NCBI RefSeq assembly: GCF_001704635.1
Contig: NZ_MAXF01000095.1
Span: 62,001 to 126,000, forward strand
Direction: 5' to 3'
Length of the DNA stretch: 64,000 nt
Origin: Streptomyces sparsogenes
Lineage (GTDB): Bacteria > Actinomycetota > Actinomycetes > Streptomycetales > Streptomycetaceae
Of the stretch, positions 60,918 through 64,000 are shown in pieces; the stretch's first letter is position 1, and each line of letters opens with the position of its first letter. Under the pieces are notes generated by a model, which had not been told where the DNA came from, did not search any database, and saw only the letters and a program-made list of their open reading frames with translations. Position numbers and translations under genes: made by a program.

Positions 60918-60984
60918 CTCATCAGCCGTTCCGTCATCACATATGTGACTGACGTCCGGGTCCACAAACAGATGGGAACCGCCG

Positions 60985-62190
60985 ATGTCCCAGCGAAGGA
61001 TCCTCCCGCTCACCGCCGCCGCCCTGTCCGCCGCCTGCCTGGCCGGAGCCCTCGTCGGCCCGGCCCAGGCGCAGCCGCACTCCGGAACCACGGCCACCGC
61101 TCCCGCCGCCTTCACCCACCCCGGGGTCCTGGTCGGCCGCTCCCAACTGGACTTCATCCGGGGCAAGGTGCAGGCGGGCGCGGCGCCCTGGAAGGGCGCG
61201 TACGACGCGATGATGGCGAGCAAGTACGGCTCGCTCTCCTACACCCCCAAGCCGTGGGCCGTGGTGGAGTGCGGCTCGTACTCCGACCCCAACAAGGGCT
61301 GCACCGACGAGCGGCAGGACGCCATCGCCGCCTACACCCACGCCCTGGCCTGGTACATCACCCGCGACGACCGCTACGCGAAGAAGGCGATCCAGATCAT
61401 GGACGCCTGGTCGGCCACGATCACCGACCACACCAACAGCAACGCGCCTCTCCAGACCGGCTGGGCCGGCTCCGTGTGGCCACGGGCGGCCGAGATCATC
61501 CGCTACACCTACACCGGCTGGCCGAACGTGAACCGCTTCGCGACCATGCTGCGCAACGTCTACCTCCCGAAGGTGATCAACGGCTCCCACAGCAACGGCA
61601 ACTGGGAGCTGTCCATGATGGAGGCCGCCGTCGGCATCTCCGTCTTCCTCGACGACCGCACCAGCTACGACAAGGCGGTCGCCCGCTATCTGAACCGGAC
61701 CCAGGCCTACGTCTACCTCGAGTCCGACGGCGCCCTCCCCAAGACCGTCCCGGGCAGCGGCCTGGACACCAAGGACGAGATCGTCAAGTACTGGCAGGGC
61801 CAGTCCACATTCGTGACCGGCCTGACCCAGGAGACCTGCCGGGACTTCACCCACACCGGCTACGGCATCTCCTCGATCTCACACATCGCGGAGACCTCCC
61901 GCATCCAGGGCGAGGACCTCTACCCGAAGGTCGGCGAACGCCTCCGCCAGGCGCTGGGCTTCCAGGCCAAGTACGAACTCGGCACCGCCGTGCCCTCCTG
62001 GCTGTGCGGCGGTACGGTGAAGCGCGGCCTGGGCCCGGTCACCGAGGTCGGCTTCAACGCCCTGCACAACCGCCTCGGCTACCCCATGGACAACACCCAG
62101 AAGCTCACCGAACAGCAGCGCCCCGCCGGCACGAACAACCTCTTCGTCGCCTGGGAGACCCTCACCCACGCCGACAACCCGGCCTCCTGA
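60985..62190 (+). CDS. Secreted alginate-lyase-family (PL5-like) protein
   Basis: This 401-residue protein has a Sec signal peptide (about 1-30, LPLTAAALSAACLAGALVG then AQA). An all-helical toroid domain follows, with VLVGRSQLDFIRGKV, the conserved SNGNWELSMMEAAVGI, and HTGYGISSISHIAE (catalytic Asn/His region). Alginate-lyase superfamily members cleave uronic acid polymers by beta-elimination. It ends with its stop 19 bases before the convergent lipoprotein stop. The nearby kinases and dehydrogenase suggest uptake and catabolism of the products, which is inference. The precise polymer is unknown. Confidence 0.87.
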   Translation: MSQRRILPLTAAALSAACLAGALVGPAQAQPHSGTTATAPAAFTHPGVLVGRSQLDFIRGKVQAGAAPWKGAYDAMMASKYGSLSYTPKPWAVVECGSYSDPNKGCTDERQDAIAAYTHALAWYITRDDRYAKKAIQIMDAWSATITDHTNSNAPLQTGWAGSVWPRAAEIIRYTYTGWPNVNRFATMLRNVYLPKVINGSHSNGNWELSMMEAAVGISVFLDDRTSYDKAVARYLNRTQAYVYLESDGALPKTVPGSGLDTKDEIVKYWQGQSTFVTGLTQETCRDFTHTGYGISSISHIAETSRIQGEDLYPKVGERLRQALGFQAKYELGTAVPSWLCGGTVKRGLGPVTEVGFNALHNRLGYPMDNTQKLTEQQRPAGTNNLFVAWETLTHADNPAS

Positions 62191-62209
62191 GGCTGCTTGG
62201 CTCCTCGGC

Positions 62210-62773
62210 TCAGGACGCGGGGGTCTTGTCCGCCGCGCTGATCTGGCAGGTGATGGACGTCCGCTTGGTGTAGCTGGTGGTGTCCGTCATGGTGATCTTC
62301 TTGGTGGAGTTCGCGAGCACCGTCACGTACTTGTGGCGGTATCCGATGAGGCCGCCGGACGGATCGTTCCAGCTCACCGCGATGCTGTAGCTGTAGTTCC
62401 GCGCCGTGTCGTCGTTGGTGACGGTGACGCCGTACGAGAGCTGACCGGCCGACGGGTCGAAGTAGCAGTTGCTCCCGTCGACCTCATCAAGCCCTTCCGG
62501 GTCGTAGGGGCCCAGCGTGGTGGGGGAGGACGACGGGGTCCCGTACGACGGGGCGCCCGAGGGGGCGCCCGACGGCAGGTCCGTGGGGAGACCGCTGGGC
62601 ATACCCGAGGGCAGGTCGGTCGGCACCCCGCTGGCCCCGGACGGCACACCGCCACCGAGGCCACCGGAGACAAAGCCACCCCCGTCGCTGTGCCTGCCCT
62701 TCTTCCCGCAGCCGGTCAGGGCCAACAGTCCGACCGCGGCGACGGCGACGAGGCGCACGGAGTGGCGATGCAT
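62210..62773 (-). CDS. Putative lipoprotein with Ser/Gly/Pro repeat linker
   Basis: This 187-residue protein has a lipoprotein signal peptide with lipobox LTGC (Cys22). About 30-85 is a Gly/Ser/Pro linker with repeats of PSGxPTDLPSG. The folded domain (about 95-187) contains SNCYFDPSAGQLSYGVTVTND and ends near KRTSITCQIS, with two Cys likely bonded. It resembles small beta-sandwich domains of surface lipoproteins. Attachment to the outer face of the membrane is inferred. Function unknown. GGGGG lies before the ATG. Confidence 0.85.
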   Translation of the reverse strand: MHRHSVRLVAVAAVGLLALTGCGKKGRHSDGGGFVSGGLGGGVPSGASGVPTDLPSGMPSGLPTDLPSGAPSGAPSYGTPSSSPTTLGPYDPEGLDEVDGSNCYFDPSAGQLSYGVTVTNDDTARNYSYSIAVSWNDPSGGLIGYRHKYVTVLANSTKKITMTDTTSYTKRTSITCQISAADKTPAS

Positions 62774-62871
62774 GGATTACCCCCGTGGGAAAGGCAGATT
62801 CAAGCCGAACTGGCTTTGATGAGTACGCGCCACCCTAAGGGGCTTCTGACCTCGAAGTCACCTCGGGGATG

Positions 62872-63441
62872 TCACCGATCGGTGACACCGCCGGTGCCGC
62901 CTTCGTCGCTGTTGGCGGGGGAGGTGCGGGAGGCCGGCGCTCCCAGCTCCACGCGGAACGCCCACAGTGTGATCCCCGGTACCGGCTCCCAGTCCCGCTC
63001 GGGGGCCCGTACGAACCCCAGCCGCCGGTACAGCCGGTGGGCGGCGGCCATCTGCTGCTGGCTGGATATGACGATCCGCGCGAGCCCCAGCTGCCGCCCC
63101 CGCTCCAGACACGCCCGCACCAGCGCCTCCGCCACCCCCCGCCGCCGCGCCTCGGGCCGCACGGCGAGCATCCGGAACTCCCCCTCCCCCTCCCGCGCCA
63201 GCTCCGCGTACGCCCCACCGTGCACCGCGAACGCCACCGCCCCCAGCACCTCGTCACTCCCGGCGTCGGCCGCGACCAGCACCTCCGCCAGCTCGGCCCG
63301 CCGCCGGGCGTCGCGCAGCTCGGCCAGATACGCGTCGCTGTCCTTGAAGGTCAGCAGCCCGTCCCCGAGGTACGCCTGCGCGGTCAGCTCCCCGACACTG
63401 TCCAGCTCCTCGCCCCGCGCCCGCCTGATGATGATGTCCAT
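62872..63441 (-). CDS. GNAT-family N-acetyltransferase
   Basis: This 189-residue protein has the GNAT fold: IIIRRARGEELDSVGEL at the start, the acetyl-CoA-binding FRMLAVRPEARRRGVAEALVRACLERG and the terminal AAAHRLYRRLGFVRAPERDW. It acetylates an unidentified amine. The ATG at 63441 is chosen because CACACT ends 6 bases upstream on the minus strand. The final 20 residues are Ser/Asp/Gly-rich. No neighbour suggests the substrate. Confidence 0.9.
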   Translation of the reverse strand: MDIIIRRARGEELDSVGELTAQAYLGDGLLTFKDSDAYLAELRDARRRAELAEVLVAADAGSDEVLGAVAFAVHGGAYAELAREGEGEFRMLAVRPEARRRGVAEALVRACLERGRQLGLARIVISSQQQMAAAHRLYRRLGFVRAPERDWEPVPGITLWAFRVELGAPASRTSPANSDEGGTGGVTDR

Positions 63442-63476
63442 ATCGGCAGTGTGCCGCACGCGGGTGACAGCCTCGC

Positions 63477-63677
63477 TCAGCCCTCGGCGAGGTGGTCGAG
63501 GTGGCCTGCTTTGGCGCTGCGTATGAAGGTGCGGAGGGTGGTGGGGGTGGTGGTGAGGATGGTGTCGGGGTCGTCGCTCTCGCGGAGTCGGACGGTGGCG
63601 TCGTCGGTGGAGGAGACGTAGAGGCAGTTGGCCCCTTGGGAGCTGTACGACGACTTCCGCCAGCGGAGTGTGGGCAT
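63477..63677 (-). CDS. DUF397-domain small protein
   Basis: This 66-residue protein has the DUF397 signature LRWRKSSYSSQGANCLYV then VRLRESDDPD and the C-terminal LRTFIRSAKAGHLD. DUF397 proteins occur next to XRE regulators in Streptomyces, often as a partner in morphology and antibiotic control pairs (BldB-/WhiJ-like systems). The ATG has GAGAGGGAA upstream and follows the XRE stop after 10 bases, so the pair is co-transcribed. Confidence 0.92.
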   Translation of the reverse strand: MPTLRWRKSSYSSQGANCLYVSSTDDATVRLRESDDPDTILTTTPTTLRTFIRSAKAGHLDHLAEG

Positions 63678-63687
63678 GAATTCCCTC

Positions 63688-64000
63688 TCAGGCGTCCTGT
63701 GCGATGCCATGAATCAGATCGCGTGACTTCGCGGGGTCCAGGGCGCAGCTCTCCATCCGCTCCAGCACGGAGCGATACATCACCAACTTGGCCTCCGCGT
63801 CGATGAACTCGCACCCGTGGTCCGTGTCCAACTGAACGGTGTCGAGCTGTGGCACCGGGCCGTGAGCATAGACGATGGGCTGCCCGGAGCCGGGGAAAGT
63901 GCCGCCTCCGAAAGGAATCACCAGGATGGTGATGTGCTCGTGTTCGCTCATCTCGACGAGGTGCTCAAGCTGGCCGCGCATGATTTCCGGTCCGCCGAAA
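63688..64000 (-). CDS. XRE-family regulator with DUF5753 C-terminal domain, 5' end outside window
   Basis: Only the last 103 codons are in view; the gene continues past 64000. The visible part is the DUF5753 domain typical of Streptomyces XRE regulators (EHEHITILVIPFGGGTFPGSGQPIVY and AKLVMYRSVLERME). The N-terminal helix-turn-helix is outside. It lies directly upstream of the DUF397 gene as in WhiJ-like pairs. I can see no regulated target in this window. Confidence 0.88.
   Translation of the reverse strand, partial: FGGPEIMRGQLEHLVEMSEHEHITILVIPFGGGTFPGSGQPIVYAHGPVPQLDTVQLDTDHGCEFIDAEAKLVMYRSVLERMESCALDPAKSRDLIHGIAQDA

Overview
The window is high-GC DNA (about 73% by eye, with third codon positions almost all G or C), and its gene content is that of a Streptomyces or a close relative. 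Markers are wblC/whiB7, the sigR-rsrA pair, the AdnAB helicase-nuclease, mycoredoxin, a class Ia ribonucleotide reductase operon under a cobalamin riboswitch, and an XRE/DUF397 pair at the right edge. I recall the order wblC...hisN-TetR-sugE-rsgA-aroA...sigR-rsrA...nrdAB from S. coelicolor chromosomes. This is therefore mostly core chromosome, not a secondary-metabolite island. I see no CRISPR array, no prophage and no biosynthetic cluster.

1-19,700 is a genome-stability and stress block. It holds a membrane protein with a degenerate kinase-like domain (cut by the left edge), an alkyltransferase-like protein, adnA (with an apparent one-base frameshift in a repetitive linker), adnB, an M20 dipeptidase, nudC, mycoredoxin with a textbook sigma-R promoter, uvrD2, and wblC. 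wblC is preceded by an 89-codon upstream ORF and a terminator/antiterminator pair. A coupled small protein, an ABC1/UbiB kinase and an orphan E1/ThiF-like protein follow.

19,700-33,200 carries a YgjP-like metallopeptidase, a three-gene TerD-AIM24 / AIM24 / AIM24 operon, a Nudix hydrolase overlapping a DUF2342 zinc-metalloprotease-like gene, an SDR with a membrane tail, moaE, a 56-residue membrane protein, a PDZ-Lon secreted protease (YlbL type), a PPA1309-family protein and a UPF0182 membrane protein.

33,200-45,300 starts with a degenerate copy of the initiator tRNA, a Sel1-repeat protein, and the intact initiator tRNA; both tRNA copies have near-identical terminators. Then come a Fur-family regulator, a CBS protein, a 212-bp MITE-like element inserted exactly in the stop codon of hisN, hisN itself, a TetR regulator, an SMR transporter, rsgA-aroA, an M50 peptidase, an SRAP protein, a hydrolase, and sigR-rsrA with both sigma-R start sites and the autoregulated promoter.

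45,300-54,700 holds two tandem HD-domain membrane proteins, a TPR protein, peptide deformylase, and nrdA-nrdB driven by a promoter with two tandem NrdR boxes followed by a B12 riboswitch; nrdS is not found downstream.

54,700-64,000 is an accessory carbohydrate region. It has a 2-hydroxyacid dehydrogenase fused in frame to an FGGY kinase, divergent from a histidine phosphatase, a DeoR regulator and a second FGGY kinase. A secreted alginate-lyase-family protein with a DasR/chitinase-type operator half follows, then a lipoprotein, a GNAT acetyltransferase and the XRE-DUF397 pair. Many genes appear to be transcribed as leaderless mRNAs, with a -10 hexamer ending 6 or 7 bases before the start codon.
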